Assembly (NCBI GenBank): GCA_019636375.1
Contig: JAHBXS010000001.1
Coordinates: 992,001 to 1,056,000 of the forward strand
DNA length: 64,000 bases
Source of the DNA: Pirellulaceae bacterium
Lineage (GTDB): Bacteria; Planctomycetota; Planctomycetia; Pirellulales; Pirellulaceae
Direction: 5' to 3'
Shown: in pieces, positions 28,921 through 36,984 of the stretch
Position numbering within the stretch: position 1 is the first letter of the stretch
How the letters are laid out: each line of letters starts with the position of its first letter
Program-made: the position numbers and the translations under genes
The notes under the pieces: model-generated
The model's database searches: none
Seen by the model: only the letters and a program-made list of their open reading frames with translations
What the model was told of the DNA's origin: nothing

Positions 28921-29150
28921 AGTAATCCAAACCGTCCAGTACGCGGCGGCGTCGCTGGGGTATTACGAATTGCCGGTTTGGCGAATCACACACCCATTCG
29001 GTTTGCTGGGACTTACGCCTTCCGCGCTACCACCTTTTCACGGAGTGAAAAGCTACTTAGCCGTTCACTCCGTGAACGTGCGTTACGTAGCCGTTCACTC
29101 TGTGAACGTGCGCTACGTGGCCGTTCACTCCATGAACGGGCGATCCATGA
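28921..29150 (+). repeat. Dispersed two-hairpin element, copy B, with amplified third unit
   Basis: Contains GGCGTCGCTGGGGTATTACG, TTTGGCGAATCACAC, the CCTTTTCACGGAGTGAAAAG hairpin (29033-29052) and then the CCGTTCACTCCGTGAACG hairpin unit three times. The core is colinear with copies A, C and D. It occupies the gap between the GT-C-like gene and the convergent coiled-coil gene. Confidence 0.85.
29061..29150 (+). repeat. Three tandem 30-bp hairpin units
   Basis: Three units with an exact 30-bp period start at 29061, 29091 and 29121. Each begins CCGTTCACTC and contains a TGAACG partner arm, followed by a spacer such as TGCGTTACGTAG. They differ at a few positions (CCGTGAACG, TGTGAACG, CATGAACG). 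There are no unique spacers, so this is not CRISPR. Confidence 0.85.
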
Positions 29151-29165
29151 AGGGAGCTCCGAACC

Positions 29166-30899
29166 TTACCCGCCCTTGCGAAGTTTTTCGAAATATTGTC
29201 GGGCATGTTCGCGTTGAGCCTTTGGCAGTTGTTGGTCTTCCACAGGATCGGATTCCTTCGCCATTGAAGAACGGACCGCTTCGCGAGCTTCGATCACCGA
29301 TTCGACCTTGGCATTTTCTCCATCGGCTTCACCAGCGACGATCGTTTGCCCCTTTTGCAATTTGGCTTTAACCTGAGTTTTGTAACCCTTGGTTTCGTCT
29401 TCTGCGATATCACGTTCGCCGTTGCCGCGACCTTCTCCCTTGGCAAAATCTCCTTTACTTTTTTTCTCACTTTTTCCGTTGCCTTGTCCTTCGCCCTGGC
29501 ACTCGCCTTTGCATTCGGCGAGGTCCTCTTCGAGGTCACGCAAGGCTTCCATCAAATCTTGGTCCGAGCGGATTTCGTCCATAATTTCGCTCATTCCCTC
29601 CAGGGCCTTAATGGCGTCCTGAAGGTCTTGTTCCGACATTCCTCCTCCCTCGCCTTCCTTGCCTTGGGTCGGCTGTTTTCCTTCACCACCCTGGCCGTTT
29701 TTGTCGGGTTTATCCCCGGGCTTTTTACCGCCCATGCAGGACTGGCACTTCTTGAGTTGGTCAGCCATTTCCTGCATTTTCTTAATCTGTTGATCTTGCT
29801 CTTTGACTTTGTCTAATTTTTCTTGCAATTCAGCCGCTTTTTGGGGGTCGCCTTCTTTGATTGCTTGTTTGATTTTGTCCTCGAGATTCTGTTTGTCTTC
29901 TTCGTGTTTTTTGGCGAGTTCATCTACGGCCTTGGCTAATTCGCCTAGATTGTCGGCAAGCTTTTTCATTTCGTTTTCGCTGAGTTTGCCTTCCTTGATT
30001 TTTTCTGCCAAGTCTTTGATGACCTTCTGAGCTTTATCGATATCTCCGTCTTTGAAGGCCTCGGCAAGTTCTTTACCAGGCCCAGAGGAAATGTCTTTCA
30101 GGCGAGAAAATTCTTTTTTCATTTGCTCGACGTCGGACAGTTTAGATTTTTCTTCGTCGAGTTGCTTTTTGATGTCGTTAAGTTTGACCAGTGTTTCTTT
30201 TTTGAGTTCCGAATTGTCGGCCTTGAGCTGATCAAATTCCCGAGCCATAGCTTTGATGTCTTCGGCTGCTTTTTCAAGCCCCTTTTCTGACAAGCGTTGT
30301 GATTGTTCCTCGATTCGTTTTTTCGTTTCTTCGATAACAGATTCGATGCGTTGTTGCTCGGCAACGGTCTCCGTAACCGAAACTACCGGTTCGGCAGTTC
30401 TTGCAGGAACGAAAAACAACGCGACCAAGATCGCCGCCGGGATCAAAGGCATGAAGGCTCTACGATCCAAACGAAGCGAGAATGCATCGCGGACATCGAC
30501 TTTAGATACACGACTTTCGGCGTCTTCGAGCAGAGATCGACCTGCGGGTGTTGCGGCATCTTCTGGAGTCAGGCTTAAGGCCGAACTGACCCGCTCCTTC
30601 AAGCCAAATCGTTCGTCTAATTCAATAGCCGCCAAATTATTTCGAACCGCTGACCTCATTGACCAAATGACCGCTGCCAAGATGGCTATTCCGATGCCAC
30701 CTAATAACCAACCCATTTGCCAAGTCTTAAGTTGCTCAGCCGTTTGCGTCAATTCAATCGCCCACACACGAGGAAGCGCGAAACCCAAACAGCCAACGGC
30801 TAAACCTGCGGTCATTGAAAAAATCAATGCCTTGATGAATCGATTCGTATTGATGCTTCTTCGTGCGCGACCGACCTGCTGGTTAATCTCTTTCATCAT
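29166..30899 (-). CDS. Membrane-anchored coiled-coil protein, function unknown
   Basis: 577 aa. Three hydrophobic segments occur at about residues 24-48, 63-83 and 150-167 (MPLIPAAILVALFFVPA). Residues about 180-400 are a long charged coiled coil with heptads rich in Lys, Glu and Leu. A Gly/Lys/Gln-rich linker (about 405-440) and an acidic stretch follow, with CQSCMGGKK and ECKGECQG cysteine pairs that might bind metal. Large coiled-coil proteins of this layout (first segment like VGRARRSINTNRFIKAL) are common in planctomycetes. No enzymatic motif is seen. ATG at 30899 or the next codon is the start. Confidence 0.7.
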   Translation of the reverse strand: MMKEINQQVGRARRSINTNRFIKALIFSMTAGLAVGCLGFALPRVWAIELTQTAEQLKTWQMGWLLGGIGIAILAAVIWSMRSAVRNNLAAIELDERFGLKERVSSALSLTPEDAATPAGRSLLEDAESRVSKVDVRDAFSLRLDRRAFMPLIPAAILVALFFVPARTAEPVVSVTETVAEQQRIESVIEETKKRIEEQSQRLSEKGLEKAAEDIKAMAREFDQLKADNSELKKETLVKLNDIKKQLDEEKSKLSDVEQMKKEFSRLKDISSGPGKELAEAFKDGDIDKAQKVIKDLAEKIKEGKLSENEMKKLADNLGELAKAVDELAKKHEEDKQNLEDKIKQAIKEGDPQKAAELQEKLDKVKEQDQQIKKMQEMADQLKKCQSCMGGKKPGDKPDKNGQGGEGKQPTQGKEGEGGGMSEQDLQDAIKALEGMSEIMDEIRSDQDLMEALRDLEEDLAECKGECQGEGQGNGKSEKKSKGDFAKGEGRGNGERDIAEDETKGYKTQVKAKLQKGQTIVAGEADGENAKVESVIEAREAVRSSMAKESDPVEDQQLPKAQREHARQYFEKLRKGG

Positions 30900-31276
30900 T
30901 CAATCCTTGTCGAATTTTTTTTAGAACATTGGCTATCGCTGGCCAGCGACGATTCCTTTTCGGGCTTGATTTTCAAGCGCAATTCCACAACACTTGGGGA
31001 TCGATTGAACAGGCAACAGATACCCTCAAAACATTGCGAAATTGCCGAGAACAAGGTCTCCGAATAATTCGCTGGAAAACGGGAAGCGATAAACAACCTC
31101 CATCATGTTTCCAGATTATATCGCAAAAGACGGCAATTTCTGCGAGCGAAACCGATGTTTTTTCGCATTTTCTAAGTGAAAATCTGTTGATTTCACTATT
31201 TGCGAACGGTTGTTTCAATAATCGCAGGCAATAATTAGTAGTCAAGACTTCCGCTGATCTGACCATAAGAACATCA
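30900..31276. other. 377-bp gap, no gene seen
   Basis: Divergent upstream region of the coiled-coil and DCC-family genes. Short open frames show no family resemblance and no ribosome-binding sites. I see no repeat element here. Confidence 0.5.
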
Positions 31277-31723
31277 ATGAACGCTCATTCCGCTAACATG
31301 ATTTCGAAGTTGCCGACGCCAGAGTCTTGTCCAGGTTCGCACATCGTGATCTACGATGGAAATTGCGAATTTTGCACGGCTCAAGTCCGCCGTCTGCACC
31401 GGTGGGATTCCGGAAAAAGGTTGTCGTTTTTGTCTTTGCACGACCCCCAAGTCAATTCACGGTTTCCAGACTTAACACATCAACAGTTGATGGATGAAAT
31501 GTTGGTTGTGACTCCAGAAGGCAAACGTTACGGCGGAGCCAACGGCTTTCGTTACTTGACGTTACGGCTTCCCTTGCTGTGGCCATTGGCACCCGTGATG
31601 AATTTTCCAGGTCTCATGCCTTTGTGGTCGTGGCTCTACCGACAAATTGCCATTCGCCGCTACCGCTGGAACAAGCACTCCGAATGCTCAGAAGCTTGCG
31701 AAGTACACTTCAAAAAAAAATGA
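31277..31723 (+). CDS. DCC-family thiol-disulfide oxidoreductase-like protein (DUF393)
   Basis: 148 aa. The defining motif YDGNCEFCTAQVRRLHRWD lies at about residues 25-43, with the CxxC pair of the family. Downstream SLHDPQVNSRFPDL, MLVVTPEGKRYGGANGFRYL and the hydrophobic segment LPLLWPLAPVMNFPGLMPLWSW match DUF393. Family members are presumed redox proteins; targets are not known. Three further Cys or Lys-rich residues end the protein. It converges with the dihaem peroxidase gene. Confidence 0.85.
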   Translation: MNAHSANMISKLPTPESCPGSHIVIYDGNCEFCTAQVRRLHRWDSGKRLSFLSLHDPQVNSRFPDLTHQQLMDEMLVVTPEGKRYGGANGFRYLTLRLPLLWPLAPVMNFPGLMPLWSWLYRQIAIRRYRWNKHSECSEACEVHFKKK

Positions 31724-31724
31724 T

Positions 31725-31792
31725 CTCGCTTCGATTCGGTTGTAAAACGTCCATTCCCCTTCCGTAACACCGAATCGATCAAATCAAGCGAG
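31725..31792. repeat. Long imperfect inverted repeat between convergent genes
   Basis: CTCGCTT (31725) pairs with AAGCGAG (ending 31792), and CGATTCGGT pairs with ACCGAATCG inside it. It could stop transcription from both sides, but it lacks a T tract. Confidence 0.45.
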
Positions 31793-31827
31793 GTAGCCGT
31801 TTCTTGTTCAAACCAGGTCACCTCCGC

Positions 31828-32871
31828 CTAATCCTTGGTTTGTTCAGTATTTAGGTTTTCCAAAGAACCAGATTCGAACGGATCGCGGTAATTCACTGGA
31901 ATCACTCCCGTAAGCGATTCAAGAAACGCTACAAGGTCGGCCGTTTGAGCATCGTCGAGTTCTTTGTCCAATTGAACTTTGGCCATGATTCGCACGGCGT
32001 CGGACAGTTCATTGACCGAACCATCGTGAAAATAAGGAGCTGTTTTGGCGATGTTTCGCAGCATCGAGACACGAAACAGATTTCGATCTGATTCCTCGTT
32101 TGTCGATTCGAACAGACCGGCATTACGCTGTTCAGAACTGGTTGCCAACCAGTAGTCTTGATAAATGCCAAAGGTCTGCAAGTCATTTCCACCTAACAAC
32201 GGCCCACTATGGCAATCGGCGCAACCGATATCCAAAAAAAGTTGCAAGCCCCGTTTCTGTTGATCGGAGAGGGTTGCCGGATCTTCGCCCAGGTAATGAT
32301 CAAAGGGAGCCGGTGTTTTCAGCGTCTCTTCATAGGCATCAATCGCCAGGGCATAATTTTTTGGGGTTAGAGGGGCAGCTTCTTGCGGAAAAGCGAGACT
32401 GAATTTTCCCCCATAACCGTGTTCGACCAGGAGGGGAATCACATCTTCGGCCCGCTCAAATCCCATCGAACCGGTCAGAGATTTTTCCGCCTGATCAGCC
32501 GCCGATTTACGATCGGCCACCCAACGCAACCCCGGCTGGAGCGTCGAATTAAACACGGTTTGCGAGTGGCGTTTGGTCTGATTTCCCCGTGCATCTACAG
32601 AATACCGCTCGCGATCGGCTCCCCAAGCCTCAACGGTATGGCAACTTGCACAAGCAATCTTGCCGTTCGCCGACAGTCGCCGATCCCAAAACAACCGCTG
32701 GCCCAACTCGACGATTGGCTTCCTGAGTCGTTCCATGGGCACCTTCTCCAATTTTCCCAAGACCGTTTTGGCTCTCTCTCGCAGATCTTCGTCTGGCAGT
32801 TGAGATTGTCCTTGGAAAAAAATGAGACCACATGCCATCAGCAACGATAAATTGAGATTGTGAAACTTCAT
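31828..32871 (-). CDS. Dihaem cytochrome c peroxidase family protein
   Basis: 347 aa, exported (N-terminal NLSLLMACGLIFFQGQS). Two c-haem sites are visible: CASCHTVEAWG in the N-terminal domain and CADCHSGPLLGG in the C-terminal domain. Further family motifs are LGQRLFWDRRLSANGKIAC, KRHSQTVFNS, and the distal MLRNIAKTAPYFHDGS, where Met is the expected ligand of the high-potential haem. It probably reduces H2O2 in the periplasm or belongs to the MauG-like branch; the two cannot be told apart by eye. It lies 90 bp downstream of chrA on the same strand. Confidence 0.88.
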   Translation of the reverse strand: MKFHNLNLSLLMACGLIFFQGQSQLPDEDLRERAKTVLGKLEKVPMERLRKPIVELGQRLFWDRRLSANGKIACASCHTVEAWGADRERYSVDARGNQTKRHSQTVFNSTLQPGLRWVADRKSAADQAEKSLTGSMGFERAEDVIPLLVEHGYGGKFSLAFPQEAAPLTPKNYALAIDAYEETLKTPAPFDHYLGEDPATLSDQQKRGLQLFLDIGCADCHSGPLLGGNDLQTFGIYQDYWLATSSEQRNAGLFESTNEESDRNLFRVSMLRNIAKTAPYFHDGSVNELSDAVRIMAKVQLDKELDDAQTADLVAFLESLTGVIPVNYRDPFESGSLENLNTEQTKD

Positions 32872-32961
32872 TGACTTTCAACCTAGTTCTGCGAATTGTC
32901 TTGTTGATGTTCTAGTCTTAATTGATTTTCCGTTGCGACTCACTCGCAGTTGAACGCTTGA

Positions 32962-34383
32962 TTAGCTCGGTGTCAGCAAGTAGAGAACCGACCCCAAGAT
33001 GGCCGATACGATGAGAGTTACTGCCATCCCCTTTTTCCACCAAAATGTCAGCAGCAAAGCCACCATCGCCACGATGCAGGCTGCGACATTGATACTCGCA
33101 AACTCAGGCATGAACAATCGCAAGGGACCGAAGCGCTCATCCGTTACCGTGCCGAATAAGGTGTGCATGGAAAACCAAACGGCCAAATTCAACATAACGC
33201 CAACCACGGCAGCAGTGATGGTCGAGAGGGCAGCACCGAGAAGTCGGTTCCCCCGCAAACGTTCAATGTAGGGTGCACCCAGAAATATCCACAAGAAACA
33301 GGGCACGAAAGTTACCCAGGTCGTTAACACCGACCCGATGATACCTGCCACCAGTGGGCTAAACGGTCCAGGATCGCGATAGGCACCCATGAACGCGACG
33401 AACTGAACGACTTGAATCAGTGGGCCGGGTGTCGTCTCCGCCATTCCCATACCATCAAGCATTTCCCCTGGCTTGAGCCAGCCGAACCGCTCGACTGCCT
33501 GTTGAGCAATATAGGCGAGGACTGCGTAGGCCCCACCAAAGGTCACGACCGCCGCCTTACTAAAAAAAACACCCTCCTGAACAAATACCGACGACCAACC
33601 CAGTGCGATCCAAAATAGAACCAGCGGAGCGAACCACAAGGTCAGACAAATTGCGGTGACGGACAAGCTTCGTCGTAACGATGGTTGCACGGAATGCAGT
33701 CGCACTTTCGCCGAGCCATCGGATGAAGGTCCCTGGCCATCTTTGTTGCCATCTTTAACGTGGCCTTTGATAACTACAAAACGGTCGGGTGAGATACGCC
33801 CACCGACAAAGCCGATGAGAGCGGCGGCCAGGATCAGAATCGGAAAAGGGACGTTGAAAAAACAAATGGCGATAAACGAGGCAACGGCCACAGCGATCAT
33901 CGTACGATTCTTGAGGACACGTTTGCAGATTCGCATTACGGCCTCAATCACGATTGCCAAGACTGCCGGTTTGAGTCCAATGAAAACGGCTTGCACGAAA
34001 TCGGTTTGCTGATAGACCGCGTACAGGATGCTGAGGACCAAAATACTCAGGAAGCCGGGAAGAATGAACAAGATGCCCGCCACCAGTCCGCCGAGTGTGC
34101 GATGCAACAGCCAGCCCATGTAGGTCGCAAGTTGCTGGGCCTCCGGTCCCGGCAGCAACATACAGTAATTCAAAGCGTGCAGAAATCGTTCCTCGCTGAT
34201 CCACTTTTTCTCTTCCACGAGAATACGGTGCATGACCGCGATCTGACCGGCAGGACCACCAAAACTCAACAACGCCACACGAACCCATGCTCGCACCGCG
34301 TCGCCAAAGGCGACGGTTCGTGTCTCATTCGTAGTTGGATCAACACTCTTGTCATGTTCCATGATCATGCTTTTTACGCGCAA
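32962..34383 (-). CDS. chrA: Chromate transporter ChrA (CHR family, bidomain)
   Basis: 473 aa with about ten membrane segments in two homologous halves. The first half has the CHR signature LLSFGGPAGQIAVMHRILV and ALNYCMLLPGPEAQQLATYMGW; the second half has VTFGGAYAVLAYIAQQAVERFGW and GMAETTPGPLIQVVQFVAFMGA. Long-chain members export chromate using the proton motive force. Start candidates are 34383 and two nearby ATGs. An acidic/polar linker (HVKDGNKDGQGPSSDGSA) separates the halves. It borders the mobile-element graveyard, so acquisition with that region is possible. Confidence 0.9.
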   Translation of the reverse strand: MRVKSMIMEHDKSVDPTTNETRTVAFGDAVRAWVRVALLSFGGPAGQIAVMHRILVEEKKWISEERFLHALNYCMLLPGPEAQQLATYMGWLLHRTLGGLVAGILFILPGFLSILVLSILYAVYQQTDFVQAVFIGLKPAVLAIVIEAVMRICKRVLKNRTMIAVAVASFIAICFFNVPFPILILAAALIGFVGGRISPDRFVVIKGHVKDGNKDGQGPSSDGSAKVRLHSVQPSLRRSLSVTAICLTLWFAPLVLFWIALGWSSVFVQEGVFFSKAAVVTFGGAYAVLAYIAQQAVERFGWLKPGEMLDGMGMAETTPGPLIQVVQFVAFMGAYRDPGPFSPLVAGIIGSVLTTWVTFVPCFLWIFLGAPYIERLRGNRLLGAALSTITAAVVGVMLNLAVWFSMHTLFGTVTDERFGPLRLFMPEFASINVAACIVAMVALLLTFWWKKGMAVTLIVSAILGSVLYLLTPS

Positions 34384-34450
34384 GTCCTATTCCGCACTCT
34401 TCCCCAAGAAATTGGAATCATAACCCAAGACCTGAATTAATTGACTTAGA

Positions 34451-34822
34451 TTGTTTGTCAATCGATCATATCGAATCTTAATGTCGGGAGTCAACTTGAT
34501 TGTGAACAACAACTTGTTTCGGTTTTCTATGGGGATTCTCGGATTGGCATTGGCAGGCCGAGAACCAAGCAACGACTTTTACTCCACGCCATACTGGATA
34601 CTTCGCCATCTTGGTCGCATTACGCCAACGAAGAAGGGGAGTCGTGAGTTTCAACTCTTTCGCGACAGCCTGCAACGATTGGCCGGAGTCCGCTACCACA
34701 GCACCGCCTTTTACGATCCATTAAGAGGGGAGCACCGCGAAGTCAGCTTTGGATTAGCGACTCCGCCCGATTGGTGGCACGAGCTTCGACGTCGGAAACG
34801 ATTCCGGCCATTTGAAAACTGA
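34451..34822 (+). pseudogene. Fragment resembling a plasmid-type replication initiator
   Basis: An open frame of about 120 codons. The central part (STPYWILRHLGRITPTKKGS ... RLAGVRYHSTAFYDPLRGEHREVSFGL) resembles, from memory, the middle of replication initiators found on planctomycete mobile elements. The N-terminal part and the last 20 residues do not fit, so only a piece seems to survive. It lies directly upstream of the antitoxin genes. Evidence is recall-based only. Confidence 0.35.
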
Positions 34823-34839
34823 TTTGTGCGCGGTACAAT
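34812..34839 (+). promoter_or_regulatory. Promoter of the ribbon-helix-helix antitoxin
   Basis: TTGAAA (34812-34817), a 16-bp spacer and TACAAT (34834-34839), 20 bp before the start codon, with GGAG at 34848-34851 as ribosome-binding site. Confidence 0.5.
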
Positions 34840-34859
34840 TGACAGTTGGAGACACGACG

Positions 34860-35114
34860 ATGAACATTAAAATCAATTTGCCCGACGAGTTGGAATCGAT
34901 ATTACGAGAGCGTGCGGCGAAAGCGGGAATTCCCATCGAATCGTTTGTGATCCAGGCGGTAGCCGAGCGACTTGCCGACTCGGATGATGACGAAAATCCG
35001 GCTTCGACCTCCAACTTTTCGCAATGGCTGCGCGAGTGGTCGAGTCGTTTTCCCAAGTTAGACCAACCCGTAGACGATAGCCGAGAGTCCATTTACGCGG
35101 GTCGGGGAGAATGA
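34860..35114 (+). CDS. Ribbon-helix-helix antitoxin-like protein
   Basis: 84 aa. The N-terminus MNIKINLPDELESILRERAA followed by IPIESFVIQAVAERL is the short beta strand plus two helices of a ribbon-helix-helix DNA-binding fold; the polar C-terminus would bind the toxin. GGAG lies 8 bp upstream. Its stop overlaps, as ATGA at 35111-35114, the start of a PIN-domain toxin frame that is truncated. The arrangement is a VapBC-type module in which only the antitoxin is complete. Confidence 0.8.
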   Translation: MNIKINLPDELESILRERAAKAGIPIESFVIQAVAERLADSDDDENPASTSNFSQWLREWSSRFPKLDQPVDDSRESIYAGRGE

Positions 35115-35206
35115 GGGTACTTCTCGATACCAACATTATCGTTCGCGCCGCCCAGCCATCGTTTCGTCAAACCGTATTCCCAGACAGTCCAGACTACGAA
35201 CACTAA
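35111..35206 (+). pseudogene. Truncated VapC-like PIN-domain toxin
   Basis: 31 codons. MRVLLDTNIIVRAAQPS is the typical first strand and helix of a PIN-domain RNase, including the first metal-binding Asp (Asp6). Then the frame ends in TAA at 35204. PIN toxins need about 130 residues and three more acidic residues, so this cannot be active. It starts inside the antitoxin stop codon, as intact vapC genes do. Confidence 0.75.
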
Positions 35207-35370
35207 TCGACACTAATCAACGCTGAGTCTTGCCCAAGTGATTAGTGGAAATCAGAGCAGATTAGCGTTCCTGAATTCTGTTTGGAAACTCTTATGCCAT
35301 TCCAACCGACTCCAAACCGGGCATCTGAATTACCAAACTCGGCCAAAGACCCAAAAAATAATTTTTCCCT

Positions 35371-35399
35371 TTGACTTTTTCGTTGCCGCATGGTACAAA
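35371..35399 (+). promoter_or_regulatory. Promoter of abiEi
   Basis: TTGACT (35371-35376), a 17-bp spacer and TACAAA (35394-35399). The -10 box lies inside the left arm of a perfect inverted repeat. Confidence 0.6.
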
Positions 35400-35440
35400 A
35401 CACCTCCACGAAATGAAACTCGGTAGGTTTTTGTACCATG
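35389..35440. promoter_or_regulatory. Probable AbiEi operator
   Basis: A perfect 12-bp inverted repeat, CATGGTACAAAA (35389-35400) and TTTTGTACCATG (35429-35440), with a 28-bp centre. The left arm covers the -10 box; the right arm ends in the ATG start codon of abiEi. AbiEi antitoxins are known to repress their own promoters by binding inverted repeats. Confidence 0.65.
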
Positions 35441-36055
35441 ATCCAATCTAAAACAAAAAGTGCGTCGGCTCGCGCGGTGGAGCTTTTTCGCAAACACGGT
35501 GGAATCATGCGGATGGCAGATGTCATTCGCAAAGGCGTAACCAGAAATACGCTGTATGCGATGCGAGATGCAGGACAGATCGAGCAGTTGGCCCGAGGGC
35601 TTTATCGACTGGCTGAATTGCCGCCGCTTAGCCAATCCGACCTCGTGACCGTTTGTGCAAAAGTTCCGCAATCCGTCATTTATCTGGTGTCAGCCCTTTC
35701 GTTTCACGAGCTAAGCACCCAGATTCCGCATGAGATATGGATCGCAATCCCTCGCAACAGTGAACCGCCCCGGCTCGACTTTCCGCCCGTTCGCGTTTCG
35801 CGGCTCAATGAAGCCGCCTACAGCACCGGAATCGAGACCCATTTGTCGGATGGAGTCTCCATTCGAGTCTATTCGCGGGAAAAAACATTGGTCGATTGTT
35901 TCAGCCGACGTAATGAAGTAGGACTGGACGTGGCCATCGAATCGCTCAAAGCGTACATGGCACAGAAAAGACCGAAGGTAGATTTGATCATGGAATATGC
36001 CAAGAAACTGAGGGTAGCTAAAATAATTCGCCCTTATCTTGAGGCATTGCTATGA
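35438..36055 (+). CDS. abiEi: AbiEi-family type IV antitoxin
   Basis: 205 aa, complete. The N-terminal winged-helix domain (about residues 12-65: AVELFRKHGGIMRMADVIRKGVTRNTLYAMRDAGQIEQLARGLYRL, cut here for length) binds DNA. The C-terminal antitoxin domain follows (VYSREKTLVDCFSRRNEVG, a family signature, then ALESLKAYM-like helix). It normally opposes the nucleotidyltransferase AbiEii in phage abortive infection. Its stop overlaps the start of abiEii as ATGA, but that toxin gene is deleted internally. The operator overlaps its own promoter, so autoregulation probably continues. Confidence 0.85.
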   Translation: MIQSKTKSASARAVELFRKHGGIMRMADVIRKGVTRNTLYAMRDAGQIEQLARGLYRLAELPPLSQSDLVTVCAKVPQSVIYLVSALSFHELSTQIPHEIWIAIPRNSEPPRLDFPPVRVSRLNEAAYSTGIETHLSDGVSIRVYSREKTLVDCFSRRNEVGLDVAIESLKAYMAQKRPKVDLIMEYAKKLRVAKIIRPYLEALL

Positions 36056-36257
36056 CCCGTGACATCGCAGCGTCAGTCCGTGGGCGTCTGACCAACCTAG
36101 CGCGCGAAACGAATCGCCCGCTGCAGGAACTGATGCAGTAGTCCAAGCGATCAAGACCTTTCTAATACCAGTAGCTCAAGCGATCGCCGCGAGGAAACCG
36201 TTCAATTTTCACTGGTCGGCTGGTGGCCCATGGAGCAGTCCTGAAAAAGAAACTTAA
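36052..36257 (+). pseudogene. abiEii: AbiEii toxin gene with a large internal deletion
   Basis: The first 29 codons read MTRDIAASVRGRLTNLARET, the usual start of an AbiEii nucleotidyltransferase, and end at TAG 36139. Immediately after, in another frame (36141-36257), the residues VQAIKTFLIPVAQAIAARKP followed by FNFHWSAGGPW match the C-terminal end of the same family. So the two ends of the gene are joined with the catalytic middle (about 200 residues) missing and the frame broken. It cannot encode an active toxin. Confidence 0.75.
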
Positions 36258-36412
36258 ACAGATTGCAAACAAAGATTCTTCGGTGTCAGTTTGTAGCATG
36301 GAGCGAGAGACTGGATTTCGCTGTTTCAGTCCGAAGATCGAATCAATAAAGAGCAGTCGTAATGTAGGCTGCGGAAGCGTGCGCGGGTGGTGCGTTACGC
36401 AAGTCGAACTGA

Positions 36413-36733
36413 TCAGCCATTGAATTTTAGCGAACTAGACAATTGAAACCGCCGCCGAAACGCACCATTTTGGCGACTTGCTCCACGCACCCTACATTCC
36501 GGTATCCAACCGCACCCCCATTTGCGCATTAACTCCGGTGTCATCCATGGTCGCTTGCGAACGTAGGCGGCTGCTTCGGGGCTCATTTGCGATACATCGA
36601 GAATCAAATCTTCGTACAAATTCTCCAAGGCCCGAGCCGCTTCTTTGTCATGCCGCCGCAAGGGGACATTTACCAACCGGTTAGCAATTTCATTTAGTTC
36701 GCCTCGTGCACTCGGCGAAGGATTGATCGTCAA
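36413..36733 (-). pseudogene. Fragment resembling a mobile-element primase-like protein
   Basis: About 106 codons from a TTG. The part [29 protein letters not shown] resembles, from memory, the segment that follows the zinc-binding N-terminus in planctomycete primase-like proteins. After GWIPE the sequence is unrelated, so the gene is truncated. It ends about 20 bp outside the attL of the integrative element, suggesting an older insertion at the same tRNA. Confidence 0.3.
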
Positions 36734-36750
36734 AAACTGCCAAGATTCAA

Positions 36751-36795
36751 GTCGGGGCGAGAGGATTTGAACCTCCGGCCTCTACGTCCCGAACG
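36751..36795 (-). other. attL: displaced 3' half of tRNA-Pro
   Basis: The minus strand reads as the 3' part of a tRNA-Pro from the anticodon stem to the discriminator. It shares a perfect 15-bp core, TCTACGTCCCGAACG (36781-36795), with the complete tRNA at 43637-43651, and the first 10 bases GTCGGGGCGA are also identical. The T stem differs (GGAGG/CCTCT here, GCAAG/CTTGT there), but both pair correctly. Joining this piece to the 5' half at 43652-43682 gives a perfect tRNA, so this is the original chromosomal 3' end. Confidence 0.85.
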
Positions 36796-36984
36796 AAGGG
36801 GACTACCCCTAAAAATCGCGACAATGGCACGGATTCGGCGAACTGTTGCCCCAACCGTTGCCCCTGCAAACGCTGTTTGTTCGAATTGGCCGGACAGATT
36901 CGCGATTGGCTGAATGCCGACGATCTCGCAACGCTCGTTGAACTCTTGAATGAAAACGATTGCCCGATTGAGCCCAACGGATAG
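36796..36984 (+). other. Displaced 3' extension of the integrase frame
   Basis: Starting from the att core in the integrase frame, 62 codons are open to TAG at 36982. They read KGTTPKNRDNG at the start, a Cys-rich stretch (ANCCPNRCPCKRC), and a helical end (LAGQIRDWLNADDLATLVEL). The frame has no start of its own; it is open only from a stop just outside attL. In the circular element it would directly continue the integrase. See findings. Confidence 0.6.

Noticed and set aside
29061-29150. CRISPR-like array
   Set aside because: The three 30-bp units are directly adjacent without unique spacers, and no cas genes are near.
29166-30899. Plus-strand open frames opposite the coiled-coil gene
   Set aside because: The Phe/Ser/Leu-rich translations are typical antisense readings of Lys/Glu-rich coding DNA.
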